From Candidatus Tepidiaquacellales bacterium OLB5 (GTDB taxonomy: Bacteria > Bacteroidota > Ignavibacteria > Tepidaquicellales > OLB5), in NCBI GenBank assembly GCA_001567545.1, contig LLZO01000203.1, forward strand, positions 1-35,849: a DNA stretch of 35,849 bases. Reading direction: 5' to 3'. Shown here one piece after another: positions 8,204-18,004 of this stretch (the first letter of the stretch is position 1; every line of letters begins with the position of its first letter). The position numbers and the translations under genes are program-made. The notes beneath the pieces are model-generated. The model saw only the letters and a program-made list of their open reading frames with translations, was not told the origin of the DNA and searched no databases.

Positions 8204-8629
8204 TCACTTACCCCGTTCAAAACCAAATTTTATTGCCGATTTCAGTACATTAATATTTATATCTTTCAGGGATTTGAACTTGATGCAATACCCCGTAATA
8301 CTGGCTTTGCCCAAATTTTCCCCGAATTCCGCAGCTAAGTATTTCTTATCTTCTATACCCATTATATAAACAGAAATTCCTGCTGTGTTTGCGCTGATCC
8401 CTATTTGATAAAACTCCCTTGTCCTGCCGTCAGCATATTTTATAATCTGAGTTCCGTATCCGATATTGGGGTTTGAAACTATTTTACCTTTTTCATCCTT
8501 CCCGTCTAAATACCATAACCTGCATTTTGGCATAACTCCAATAATCAGGTTATGGAGTTCCTGCATTTCACTGCGTTTAGGCTCAGGGTGGCTTGCAATA
8601 TAATTTTTGATCTGTTCCGTTAAATTCAT
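8204..8629 (-). CDS. DUF1801 domain protein
   Basis: A 141-residue soluble protein of the DUF1801 (YdhG-like) group. The family signs are the N-terminal helix ending in ELHNLIIGVMPKC, the central GYGTQIIKYADGRTREFYQIGIS, and the C-terminal pattern GKASITGYCIKFKSLKDININVLKSAI. The biochemical function of the family is not established; members often look like small stress or iron-related proteins. It is one of four members within 8.5 kb. It reads toward the tRNA insertion and has its own upstream gap of about 200 bases. Confidence 0.8.
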   Translation of the reverse strand: MNLTEQIKNYIASHPEPKRSEMQELHNLIIGVMPKCRLWYLDGKDEKGKIVSNPNIGYGTQIIKYADGRTREFYQIGISANTAGISVYIMGIEDKKYLAAEFGENLGKASITGYCIKFKSLKDININVLKSAIKFGFERGK

Positions 8630-8842
8630 AATATTATTAAACTATGGTCAGAGTATTAATTTTTCAAATCTAGTTATTATTGATCTTACTTTCTACGGGC
8701 AAATGCGTCAATCTATGCAGGTGAATGCGTAAAAATATTATAACAGGTATCAGTTAAATATATACCGGCTTAAAATGCTTTATATATTTAAAATAATATC
8801 AGTATTTTTGCAGTTAAAATAAATTGGAATAAAATATCATAT

Positions 8843-9133
8843 ATGCAATTTCTGATCATCAAAAAGCCCCGTGAAAACTTTATAAATACAATGACTGATA
8901 CAGAATCTGAAATCATGAGTTTTCATTTTGAATATCTTAAACAGAAATTAAAAGAAGGGAAGCTGGTTATGGCAGGACCGGTTACTACGGGGGATTTTGG
9001 GGTATCAATAATTGAAACAGAAACTGAAGAAGAAGCACTTGATATTATGAACAATGATCCCGCAGTTTTAGCAGGTATTATGAAACCTACAATATATCCT
9101 TACCGGGTAAGTCTTTTAAGAGGCAGAGATTAA
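8843..9133 (+). CDS. YciI-family protein
   Basis: A 96-residue dimeric alpha/beta-type protein of the YciI/YCII family. The signs are a first strand with FLIIKKPRENF, a helix with HFEYLKQKLKEGKLVMAGPV, then GDFGVSIIETETEEEALDIMNNDPAVLAGIMKPTIYPYRV. The family often carries a His-Asp pair thought to be catalytic; here His29 and Asp67 are candidates. The function is unknown. It is convergent with the arylamine acetyltransferase gene. Confidence 0.8.
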   Translation: MQFLIIKKPRENFINTMTDTESEIMSFHFEYLKQKLKEGKLVMAGPVTTGDFGVSIIETETEEEALDIMNNDPAVLAGIMKPTIYPYRVSLLRGRD

Positions 9134-9152
9134 AATAGAATTTTGTAATGTT

Positions 9153-9923
9153 TTAATCAGGTTCTTTTATAAAATTTAGTTCTATATCAAACAAATTTTT
9201 TAAATTAAACAATACTTCATCTTCGGAATTTAATATTTTTTCGTTTACAGTTCCATTTTCCCTTATTTTCAGCTTGCTGCCGCTGATAGTAATTCTGCCA
9301 TTTTCAGTAAGCTTCGAGCAAATTAAATCCTTGGTAAAATGTGATTCCGGGTTTGTTTGGTGATATATACACATGCCATAAAATTCATCCAGTCTTCGTT
9401 CCTTTTCAGTAAATATATATTCAGGTTTAAATTCATTTTTATCATTCAGCTTTTTTACAACATAATATTTCCCGTTATATTTTTCGAACTTAAAAGTTCC
9501 GCATTCATCGGTAATTTCTTTGTTGAGATCAATTTTAAGCGGGTAAAAAGAAAAATCACCAAAACCAACGTCAGTTAAATAATTTTCATTATTTAATTTA
9601 ACTATCAATGCCATATGATCAAACTCAGGTCCAAAAACCCCTTCAGCATTATAAACCCGGGCTGATACCATTTTCACTTCAAAACCTGCTTCTTTTAATA
9701 AGCCATAAAATAGACCGTTCAATTCATAACAAAAGCCCCCGCGTTTTTGCTTAACAATTTTATCAAATGTTTGCAGAAGGTCAATATTAACTTTGTAATG
9801 TATGTTCAGGTTTTCAAACGGTACATTAAGCAAATGTGCGGCCTGAAGCTTATTCAGTACATCCAGATCAGCAGTTAACTCCCCTGTATACTTTATTCTT
9901 TCCAGATAATGTTTTACGTCCAT
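9153..9923 (-). CDS. Arylamine N-acetyltransferase
   Basis: The 256-residue enzyme moves an acetyl group from acetyl-CoA to arylamines or hydrazines through a Cys-His-Asp triad. The triad is visible: Cys65 in RGGFCYELNGLF, His103 in FDHMALIV and Asp118 in LTDVGFGD. VPFENLNIHY near residue 34 is also characteristic. The length is normal for the family (about 255-280). The gene may be cotranscribed with the frameshifted DUF1801 gene and the metal exporter upstream, because all three are on the minus strand with 33- and 26-base gaps. The natural substrate in this organism is unknown. Confidence 0.93.
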   Translation of the reverse strand: MDVKHYLERIKYTGELTADLDVLNKLQAAHLLNVPFENLNIHYKVNIDLLQTFDKIVKQKRGGFCYELNGLFYGLLKEAGFEVKMVSARVYNAEGVFGPEFDHMALIVKLNNENYLTDVGFGDFSFYPLKIDLNKEITDECGTFKFEKYNGKYYVVKKLNDKNEFKPEYIFTEKERRLDEFYGMCIYHQTNPESHFTKDLICSKLTENGRITISGSKLKIRENGTVNEKILNSEDEVLFNLKNLFDIELNFIKEPD

Positions 9924-9956
9924 TAAATAATATCTAAGCTTAAGTTTTTAAATTAA

Positions 9957-10371
9957 TTACTTGCCTTTTACTGCTATCCCAATCAATTTTTCAAGCACTT
10001 TAAGGTCAACATCATCAAGCTTGTTAATATAAAGGCAGCCAACTCCGGTTTTATGTTTGCCCAGCTTTTTTAGCTCTGCAGAATATTTTTTAATATCCAG
10101 CACCAGGTGAAGAGAAAAATTAGCTTTCCTCGGAGAAAATCCCAATTTAAACCACTCAACTTCACGTCCTGTGGCGGGACTTTTTATATATCTTTTTCCC
10201 GAAGCCTATCATCGAGCTTCCCCAGATTTTTGGCTTTTCCTTCGAAGCATTCTTCATCATTTTAAGCAGCGTTAAACTATCTTTACGCTGCTGTTCACTT
10301 TTTAATGAACTTATATAATCAGTTACGCTTGAATCTGTTTGTTTGGTTTTTATTTCTGCTAATTTGCCCAT
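9957..10371 (-). pseudogene. DUF1801 gene split by a one-base frameshift
   Basis: Two adjacent reading frames encode the two halves of one DUF1801 protein. The first half (start 10371) runs to IWGSSMIGFGKK and then into nonsense (IYKKSRHRT). The other frame gives RYIKSPATGREVEWFKLGFSPRKANF and goes on to the normal end (TGVGCLYINKLDDVDLKVLEKL). The switch lies at the five-T run 10193-10197 on the plus strand, where one base too many is present. Removing one base gives a continuous protein of about 137 residues. It may be a genuine lesion or a sequencing or assembly error; the preserved second half suggests the change is recent. Confidence 0.8.
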
Positions 10372-10397
10372 TAGATTTTATGTTATTAATGAATTAA

Positions 10398-11093
10398 TTA
10401 TTTCTGTTTAAAATCAATAAGCTCTTTACCTGAACCTTTTATCAGTCCGTATGACCATTTGGTGATTACCAAAGAGCTAATTATTCCTGAAATGCTGTCG
10501 AGTGAATACAGGTTATAGAACATTCCCGCAGTTAAAGCTATTATTGCAGTTAAGCTTGTAAGCCCATCTGCAAGAACGTGAAGGTATGCTGAACGTATGT
10601 TATGATCGTGGTGCTCGTGGCCGTGATGAAGGAAAACCGCGCTGAGTAAATTTACAGCCAGACCTATAACAGCAACAAAAATTGCTTCGCCGAATTTTAT
10701 TTCAACCGGATTGAAAAACCGGTCAACTGATTCAATTGCCATAATTACTGCAATTACCAGAAGTATAATTGCGCTTGTAAAACCTGAAAGGGCAAGCAGT
10801 TTGTTCTTTTCAAACGAGCATCTTTCACTCTCGGAATACTTTCTGGCAATAATATATGCTACCCAGCTTAATCCAAGCGCAAATACATGGCTTGCCATGT
10901 GATACCCGTCTGCAAGCAGCGCCATTGAACCTGTCCAGTAACCGAAAAATATTTCAACAGCCATTGTAGCTGCCGTAAGATATACTACCCAGCGTGTGCG
11001 CTTTTCATGCTCACCTGAATGATCATCATGATCATGCTCATGGCTGTGCGGATGGTGGTGGTCGTGGTGCTTATGATGTTTATTATCGGACAT
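10398..11093 (-). CDS. DmeF-like cation diffusion facilitator, lacking the C-terminal domain
   Basis: The 231-residue membrane protein exports divalent metal ions from the cytoplasm. The first 30 residues are a His/Asp-rich metal-binding tail. About six membrane helices follow, with the metal site residues in LLADGYHMASHV and YLHVLADGLTS, and an inner His-rich loop (HHGHEHHDHN). These features fit the DmeF (Co/Ni) branch of the CDF family. CDF proteins usually end with a cytoplasmic dimerisation domain of about 80 residues; here the protein stops at KGSGKELIDFKQK, just after the last helix, and no remnant of the domain follows. The metal specificity is inferred from similarity only. Confidence 0.88.
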   Translation of the reverse strand: MSDNKHHKHHDHHHPHSHEHDHDDHSGEHEKRTRWVVYLTAATMAVEIFFGYWTGSMALLADGYHMASHVFALGLSWVAYIIARKYSESERCSFEKNKLLALSGFTSAIILLVIAVIMAIESVDRFFNPVEIKFGEAIFVAVIGLAVNLLSAVFLHHGHEHHDHNIRSAYLHVLADGLTSLTAIIALTAGMFYNLYSLDSISGIISSLVITKWSYGLIKGSGKELIDFKQK

Positions 11094-11150
11094 TTTTTAC
11101 AGTTAATATGAAAATTCATACAAAATAATTGATATTATATAAAAAAAATA

Positions 11151-11174
11151 GCCCACGACTTCAATCGTGGGTTT
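11151..11174. repeat. REP-like palindrome
   Basis: CCCACGA and TCGTGGG pair around a short CTTCAA loop, flanked by AG and TTT. It lies between two minus-strand genes and could end transcription of the DUF1801 gene at 11243. The form resembles short palindromes that are dispersed in many Bacteroidota genomes, but only one copy is present here. Confidence 0.5.
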
Positions 11175-11242
11175 AATAATGTACTGATAATGACAAACCG
11201 TTTCAAAGGTTTCACGATGGAAAAATTTTGAAGGTTTATTAA

Positions 11243-11713
11243 CTACTTCTTCTTTGACTTAGGGTTATAGTTCTTCTCATACATTTCTATCCAGTCCATA
11301 GCGCTCATCTTTTTCATTAATTCACCGATGAGCTTATACGGAATGTCATCCAGTTTTTTAAACCTAACGCAGCTTTTGCCCATATCAAGCTTTTGTTTGC
11401 TGTGTTTTGGATACTCTCCAACAAACCATTTTAACAGTTTAGGGTCGGAATAAATACCCATATGGTAAAAATTTATTGAACCTTTCTGCGATGCAATGCC
11501 CGCAAACGGCAGGGGTTCAGAGGGTTTGCAGTGGTAACCTGCGGGATAAAGCTTGTGAGGCACTACGTAACCAAGTCCGCCGTAGCTTATAGCCGGCTTA
11601 AATCCTTTTGGCAGATTTTTAACAATTATATTGTGAAGTTTTTTAAAAGCCTCGTGCCTTTCGGTTGGCACGTTTGCCAGAATTTCCTTAACTGTTTTGC
11701 CCTGTGCTTTCAT
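11243..11713 (-). CDS. DUF1801 domain protein
   Basis: A 156-residue soluble protein. The DUF1801 pattern is clear: an N-terminal helix (FKKLHNIIVKNLPKGFKPAI), then SYGGLGYVVPHKLYP, PFAGIASQKGSINFYHMGIY, and GKSCVRFKKLDDIPYKLIGELM. It ends in a Lys-rich tail. This member is more divergent from the other local copies than a recent duplicate would be, so the group probably was not made by tandem duplication. The function is unknown. Confidence 0.82.
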   Translation of the reverse strand: MKAQGKTVKEILANVPTERHEAFKKLHNIIVKNLPKGFKPAISYGGLGYVVPHKLYPAGYHCKPSEPLPFAGIASQKGSINFYHMGIYSDPKLLKWFVGEYPKHSKQKLDMGKSCVRFKKLDDIPYKLIGELMKKMSAMDWIEMYEKNYNPKSKKK

Positions 11714-11849
11714 AGTGATAGATGTATTAGTAATTGTTTGATGCCAAATATAAGCATTGGGAGTTTTTTTGGTAGGCAGTTTGGCGAAGGGTGTTATTCG
11801 TTGGAGTGAAAACCAACAAATGGGGGAAACCGCTCATATGCGATTTTCC

Positions 11850-12222
11850 TCAAACTCGCTGCATAGTCATGACTCCTTCGGTTCCACCACGACCCGGACA
11901 GGGGTCGTATATGCGGGTCATGGTCAGGATATCGCCATCTATCAAAATGAGGTACTCACCGGCTTCGGTACAGTCGCTCCCTTCTGTATCCTGAATGATC
12001 ATTTACCCGTTATTAACCAGGTATTTTCCTCTGGTTTCTATGATACCATCTGCGCCAAAATCTATTGTGTAGATGCCATCCTCTGAAATGTTCATTTCCA
12101 GGAGTGTTTTATTTCCATATTCATCAGATACGGACATTTTCCAGTTGCCAATGTGGTTTTGAGCCATCAAGCCAACCGGAAGTATGGCAATAAATGCAAA
12201 AAAAATAAACAAATACTTTCAT
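11850..12222 (-). pseudogene. Secreted lipocalin-like protein gene, inactivated
   Basis: Read from ATG at 12222, the signal peptide MKVFVYFF goes out of frame at the eight-A run 12198-12205 (plus strand). With one base removed it continues as AFIAILPVGLMAQNHIGNWKM, a good signal peptide followed by a mature domain. An in-frame TAA (12003-12005) then cuts the protein after KYLVNNG. The same frame goes on beyond the stop with clearly coding sequence (MIIQDTEGSDCTEAGEYL, ending EGVMTMQRV) to a TGA at 11850. The intact protein would be about 124 residues. The combined frameshift and stop indicate a dead gene, although either could be checked against relatives. Confidence 0.75.
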
Positions 12223-12267
12223 GATTCAATTTTTTTAAAAAGTTCTTAAAATTATAAATTTAACCCC

Positions 12268-12291
12268 GTTGTTGGTCTTATGACCAACAAC
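12268..12291. repeat. Perfect palindrome with 10-bp stem
   Basis: GTTGTTGGTC (12268-12277), loop TTAT, GACCAACAAC (12282-12291). It lies just downstream of the DHFR-like gene (minus strand) and upstream of the dead lipocalin-like gene. It has no T-tract on either side, so it may be a REP-like element or an RNA-stabilising hairpin rather than a strong terminator. Confidence 0.6.
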
Positions 12292-12297
12292 TTATCG

Positions 12298-12861
12298 TTA
12301 ATTAGTAATTGTTTCTTTTGGCTGTTCGTAATATAATATCACTCCGCCAAATTCAAACTGTTTCATACTAGTGAGCTTAAGTGTGATCTTCTCTGTTATG
12401 TTTTTAAACAGCACGAGCCCGCTGCCGGCTATAACAGGGTGGATGCAAAGCTGATACTCATCTATTAAGCCCGGCTGAGTAAGTTGTGAAATTAAGCTTG
12501 GACTCGAAACATATATATCCTTACCCGGCAGCTGCTTCAGCTCTCGGACTTCTTCTGCAAGGCTGCGGGCGGCAAGTTTTGCGCTAGCCCAGTCAACACT
12601 CTTTAGAGTACGCGAAAAAACCAGCTTCGGCACCTTATCTATTGCCGCTGCAAAATCATCCATATGCTTTTCACCTGTTGGATTTGCAAGCACATCACGC
12701 CAGTACTCCATTAGCTGGTATGTCGTTCTGCCGTACAGAATCACACCTGCCTCCTCCAGCAGCCTTGCATAATGGAAATGTATCTCATCAGCCGGAATGC
12801 CTGAGGTATGGTCGCAATATCCGTCAATTGTCATATTGAATGCTGCAATTACTTTTCTCAT
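12298..12861 (-). CDS. Dihydrofolate-reductase-like (RibD C-terminal family) protein
   Basis: A 187-residue protein of the RibD C-terminal/DHFR-like family. The signs are MRKVIAAFNMTIDGYCDHTSG at the start (shown in full here as residues 1-20 only), ILYGRTTYQLMEYWRDV, PKLVFSRTLKSVDWASAKL and DEYQLCIHPVIAGSGLVLF. Such proteins bind NADPH and reduce small heterocyclic substrates; most stand-alone copies have unknown substrates. The length is typical. It is transcribed alone on the minus strand. Confidence 0.88.
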   Translation of the reverse strand: MRKVIAAFNMTIDGYCDHTSGIPADEIHFHYARLLEEAGVILYGRTTYQLMEYWRDVLANPTGEKHMDDFAAAIDKVPKLVFSRTLKSVDWASAKLAARSLAEEVRELKQLPGKDIYVSSPSLISQLTQPGLIDEYQLCIHPVIAGSGLVLFKNITEKITLKLTSMKQFEFGGVILYYEQPKETITN

Positions 12862-12979
12862 GGGCTGCAGGTTAATTCCTGATTAAATGTATTATTATAG
12901 AAGAATCCGGTAATGTGTGCAAATATACAAATTGCGGAAAGATTTTGGTAGTCATTGATGTGATAATGGCACGCTAAAA

Positions 12980-13009
12980 AAAGCACCTGAATTCACATCC
13001 AGGTGCTTT
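12980..13009. terminator. Bidirectional terminator-like hairpin
   Basis: AAAGCACCTG (12980-12989) and CAGGTGCTTT (13000-13009) form a perfect stem. It lies between the orphan gene ending at 13054 and the DHFR-like gene starting at 12861. Its arm and loop start (GCACCTGAATTC) are repeated in the hairpin at 13539-13570 on the other side of the orphan gene. Confidence 0.7.
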
Positions 13010-13053
13010 AAAAGCGGTGTCAGGTATATACTTGACACCACAATCATATTGAT

Positions 13054-13521
13054 TTATTCATGCTGATCAATTATTTCTTTTAATTGTGAAATCAATTCGA
13101 TACGAGTTTCTAAATAAGGCGATTCTATTTTGTTTTTACTGAAGAAGTCAACTTCTAAAAACTTCAGACAATTTGGAAATAGATTTATAGCAATGGAATC
13201 AATTTTCCAATAGGGTTTATAATCAATATTGTGATATGTTAGGTGTGAAAGTGATTTGTTTATCTTCGTTATGAGTTCTTTGTTTAGTATAGTCAGGAAT
13301 GTTTCTGAAGTAAAATCTCCAACATAGATATCATCTTGTTTTTTTTTATTAAAGAACCAACTCAAGTTTCTCGCATGTGTTAGGAATGATTCCAAATGAC
13401 AGTTAACACTATTAGGATCTAGATTTTTATTATCTATTTTACTTAAAAACATATAGGTATAAACAGCCATATTAATACTATATATAACTCTTTGTGAAGC
13501 TTTTATCATATCTTTCATCAT
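13054..13521 (-). CDS. Protein of unknown function, HEPN-like in pattern
   Basis: A 155-residue, mainly helical protein without signal peptide or membrane helix. It has a segment SFLTHARNLSWFFNKKKQDD in which the Arg-Asn pair and flanking helices recall HEPN-type helical domains, but the defining Rx4-6H motif is not clear, so this remains a weak comparison. The rest is Asn/Lys/Ile-rich and more AT-biased than the adjacent katG. Two hairpins with the same arm sequence (12980-13009 and 13539-13570) bracket it. The combination of AT bias, orphan status and matching flanks suggests a recently acquired gene. I cannot assign a function. Confidence 0.55.
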   Translation of the reverse strand: MMKDMIKASQRVIYSINMAVYTYMFLSKIDNKNLDPNSVNCHLESFLTHARNLSWFFNKKKQDDIYVGDFTSETFLTILNKELITKINKSLSHLTYHNIDYKPYWKIDSIAINLFPNCLKFLEVDFFSKNKIESPYLETRIELISQLKEIIDQHE

Positions 13522-13538
13522 AGTTGAATTATTTTACA

Positions 13539-13570
13539 AAAGGCACCTGAATTCTCATTCAGATGCCTTT
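13539..13570. terminator. Terminator-like hairpin after katG
   Basis: AAAGGCACCTGAAT (13539-13552), loop TCTC, ATTCAGATGCCTTT (13557-13570), with one mismatch. It is placed to end katG transcription (minus strand, stop at 13610). It shares GCACCTGAATTC with the hairpin at 12980. Confidence 0.75.
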
Positions 13571-13609
13571 AACTTTTTCACTTTTCACTTTTGCTTTTTT
13601 ACTTAAATA

Positions 13610-16221
<2,612 letters not shown>

Positions 16222-16614
16222 TTACTTTAGCCGCACCAGCTTTCCCTTTCGTTTAACAATATTTTTATAATCCCACTGAATATCCCGCGCTTTCTTAAGC
16301 CAGCGTTTAAGTTCTGTTTTCTTTATTTGTTTAACATCTGTGTAACGTTTTTCAGCAGCTTTAAATGAGCCTTCGCTTTGCAAACCGGGTTCACTAAACG
16401 ATTGTCCGCTCCAGAACAGAAGCCTTACTGAATCCTTAAGCTTGCTGTAACCTGCAACCGGATTACCTTCTATGAACCAAACAGGGTGAGCATGCCATAC
16501 TTTATTTTCTGAGCCTTTGAGGTATTTATCAATTTCTTCAGCAAGTGTATTACAAATCTTTTTATCTGCTGCAGATTGTTTATTATTATAAGCTTTAATT
16601 TCTTTATCTAACAT
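16222..16614 (-). CDS. DUF1801 domain protein
   Basis: A 130-residue soluble protein. The DUF1801 pattern is recognised in KKICNTLAEEIDKYLKG, NKVWHAHPVWFIEGNPVAGYS, DSVRLLFWSGQSFSEPGL and the C-terminal KKTELKRWLKKARDIQWDYKNIV. This is the YdhG-like form with the HAHPVWF signature, distinct from the three other DUF1801 genes here. The function is unknown. It has no close neighbour on its strand. Confidence 0.8.
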   Translation of the reverse strand: MLDKEIKAYNNKQSAADKKICNTLAEEIDKYLKGSENKVWHAHPVWFIEGNPVAGYSKLKDSVRLLFWSGQSFSEPGLQSEGSFKAAEKRYTDVKQIKKTELKRWLKKARDIQWDYKNIVKRKGKLVRLK

Positions 16615-16856
16615 AACTTTTAATTTTAGAAAAACTTTAAATAAACGAACTAAATTCTATTAATTTATAAAAAAGTATTAATAAAAAATAGTAACTTAGG
16701 AATTTTTTCTATAAAATTAATTGCAATTAACTTGCGATTTATTCATAATATTTTATTTTGTAAATAATTATAAGTAAACACTATCTGTTTTTTAACAGTA
16801 TTCCTTAAGATCATTAAAAATCTCTCGTTACAATAATCTCAGAAATAAAATAAATA

Positions 16857-16863
16857 CAGGAGG
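16857..16863 (+). promoter_or_regulatory. Strong Shine-Dalgarno site
   Basis: CAGGAGG lies 8 bases before ATG 16872. Most genes here have weak or no such site, so this one marks the operon head for strong translation and fixes the start codon. Confidence 0.7.
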
Positions 16864-16871
16864 TTATTTCT

Positions 16872-17987
16872 ATGGAACAATTAAGCAGTAAAGAAAAACC
16901 AAAATTCGCAGTTTTAGGGGCAGGTCATGGAGGCCTGGCAATGGCAGGTCATTTGGCTTTAATGGGCTTTAAAGTAAATCTTTATAACAGAAGTGAAGAA
17001 AGATTATGGGGAATAAAAGCAACAGGAGTAATTAAACTTGACGGTGAAATTGAAGGTGACGGTATTATTAAAACCGCAACAACAGATATCGAACAGGCTT
17101 TAAATGGTGTTGATATAATTATGGTTGTTGTTCCTGCCAATGCGCACAGGTTTATGGCAGAAAAATGCGCTCCGTATTTACGTGACGGGCAGATTGTAAT
17201 ACTTCATCCCGGCAGAACATTTGGAGCGCTTGAGTTTAAACAGATTTTAAACAAAAAAAAAGTTAAGGCTAATGTGATTGTAGCTGAAGCGCAGACATTT
17301 ATTTATGCTTCAAGGGTTGTTGGACCGGGGCATGTGCATATATTCCGTGTTAAGAACTCAATCCCGATTGCATCGGTGAGAGCGCATAAAATTCCTATTG
17401 TAATAGAAAAGCTTAAACCGGCGTATAATGAATTTGTACCGGGAGATAATATTTTTAAGACAAGCTTTGATAACATAGGAGCAGTATTTCATCCTGCAAT
17501 AAGTATTTTAAATGCAGGCTGGATAGAGGATATAAACGAGTTCCAGTTTTACGTTGAGGGAATAACCCGTTCTGTTGCAAGAGTGCTTGAAGAAGTTGAT
17601 AAAGAGCGTGTGGCTGTTGCTGCAGCGCTTGGAATACGCGCTATGACCGCAAGGGAATGGCTTTACCTTGCTTACGGTGCTGCAGGCAAAGATCTCTACG
17701 AAGCTGTACATTCTAACCCGGGGTACAGGGGAATAATGGCGCCGCCAACTCTTGATATGCGGTATTTGAATGAGGATGTTCCAGAAAGTTTAGTACCGAT
17801 TTCTTCGCTGGGTAAAAAATTTAATATAGAAACACCTGCAATAAATTCACTGATCTACCTGGCTTCATCACTTAACGGGATAAACTACTTTGAAACAGGC
17901 AGAACAGTTGAAAAGCTGGGGATTGCAGATATGAGCCTCAAAGAACTGAGGCTGCTATCAATTGGGCAGGCAGATATTAAGAATTAA
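16872..17987 (+). CDS. NAD/NADP octopine/nopaline dehydrogenase family protein
   Basis: The 371-residue enzyme has an N-terminal Rossmann domain with VLGAGHGGLAMAGHLALMG (GxGxxG at about residues 16-21) and a C-terminal helical domain of the opine dehydrogenase family, with the His of AVFHPAISILNAG as the likely catalytic residue. Family members reductively join an amino acid to a 2-oxo acid, or run the reverse reaction, with NAD(P)H. The substrate here is unknown. It is the first gene of an operon with the B12-domain protein (17 bases downstream), the asparagine-synthase-like protein and a membrane protein, which suggests its amino-acid substrate is made or altered by those enzymes. It is not accompanied by a nicotianamine-synthase-like gene, so a staphylopine-type metallophore pathway is not indicated. 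Confidence 0.88.
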   Translation: MEQLSSKEKPKFAVLGAGHGGLAMAGHLALMGFKVNLYNRSEERLWGIKATGVIKLDGEIEGDGIIKTATTDIEQALNGVDIIMVVVPANAHRFMAEKCAPYLRDGQIVILHPGRTFGALEFKQILNKKKVKANVIVAEAQTFIYASRVVGPGHVHIFRVKNSIPIASVRAHKIPIVIEKLKPAYNEFVPGDNIFKTSFDNIGAVFHPAISILNAGWIEDINEFQFYVEGITRSVARVLEEVDKERVAVAAALGIRAMTAREWLYLAYGAAGKDLYEAVHSNPGYRGIMAPPTLDMRYLNEDVPESLVPISSLGKKFNIETPAINSLIYLASSLNGINYFETGRTVEKLGIADMSLKELRLLSIGQADIKN

Positions 17988-18004
17988 ATCAGGATACTAG
18001 AAAG

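Noticed and set aside
8144-8338. 64-codon plus-strand open frame over the end of the DUF1801 gene
   Set aside because: It runs antisense to a well-supported gene and starts inside a terminator region.
11757-12086. Overlapping plus-strand open frames opposite the dead lipocalin-like gene
   Set aside because: The minus strand has clear coding remains with a signal peptide; the plus-strand frames are its shadows.
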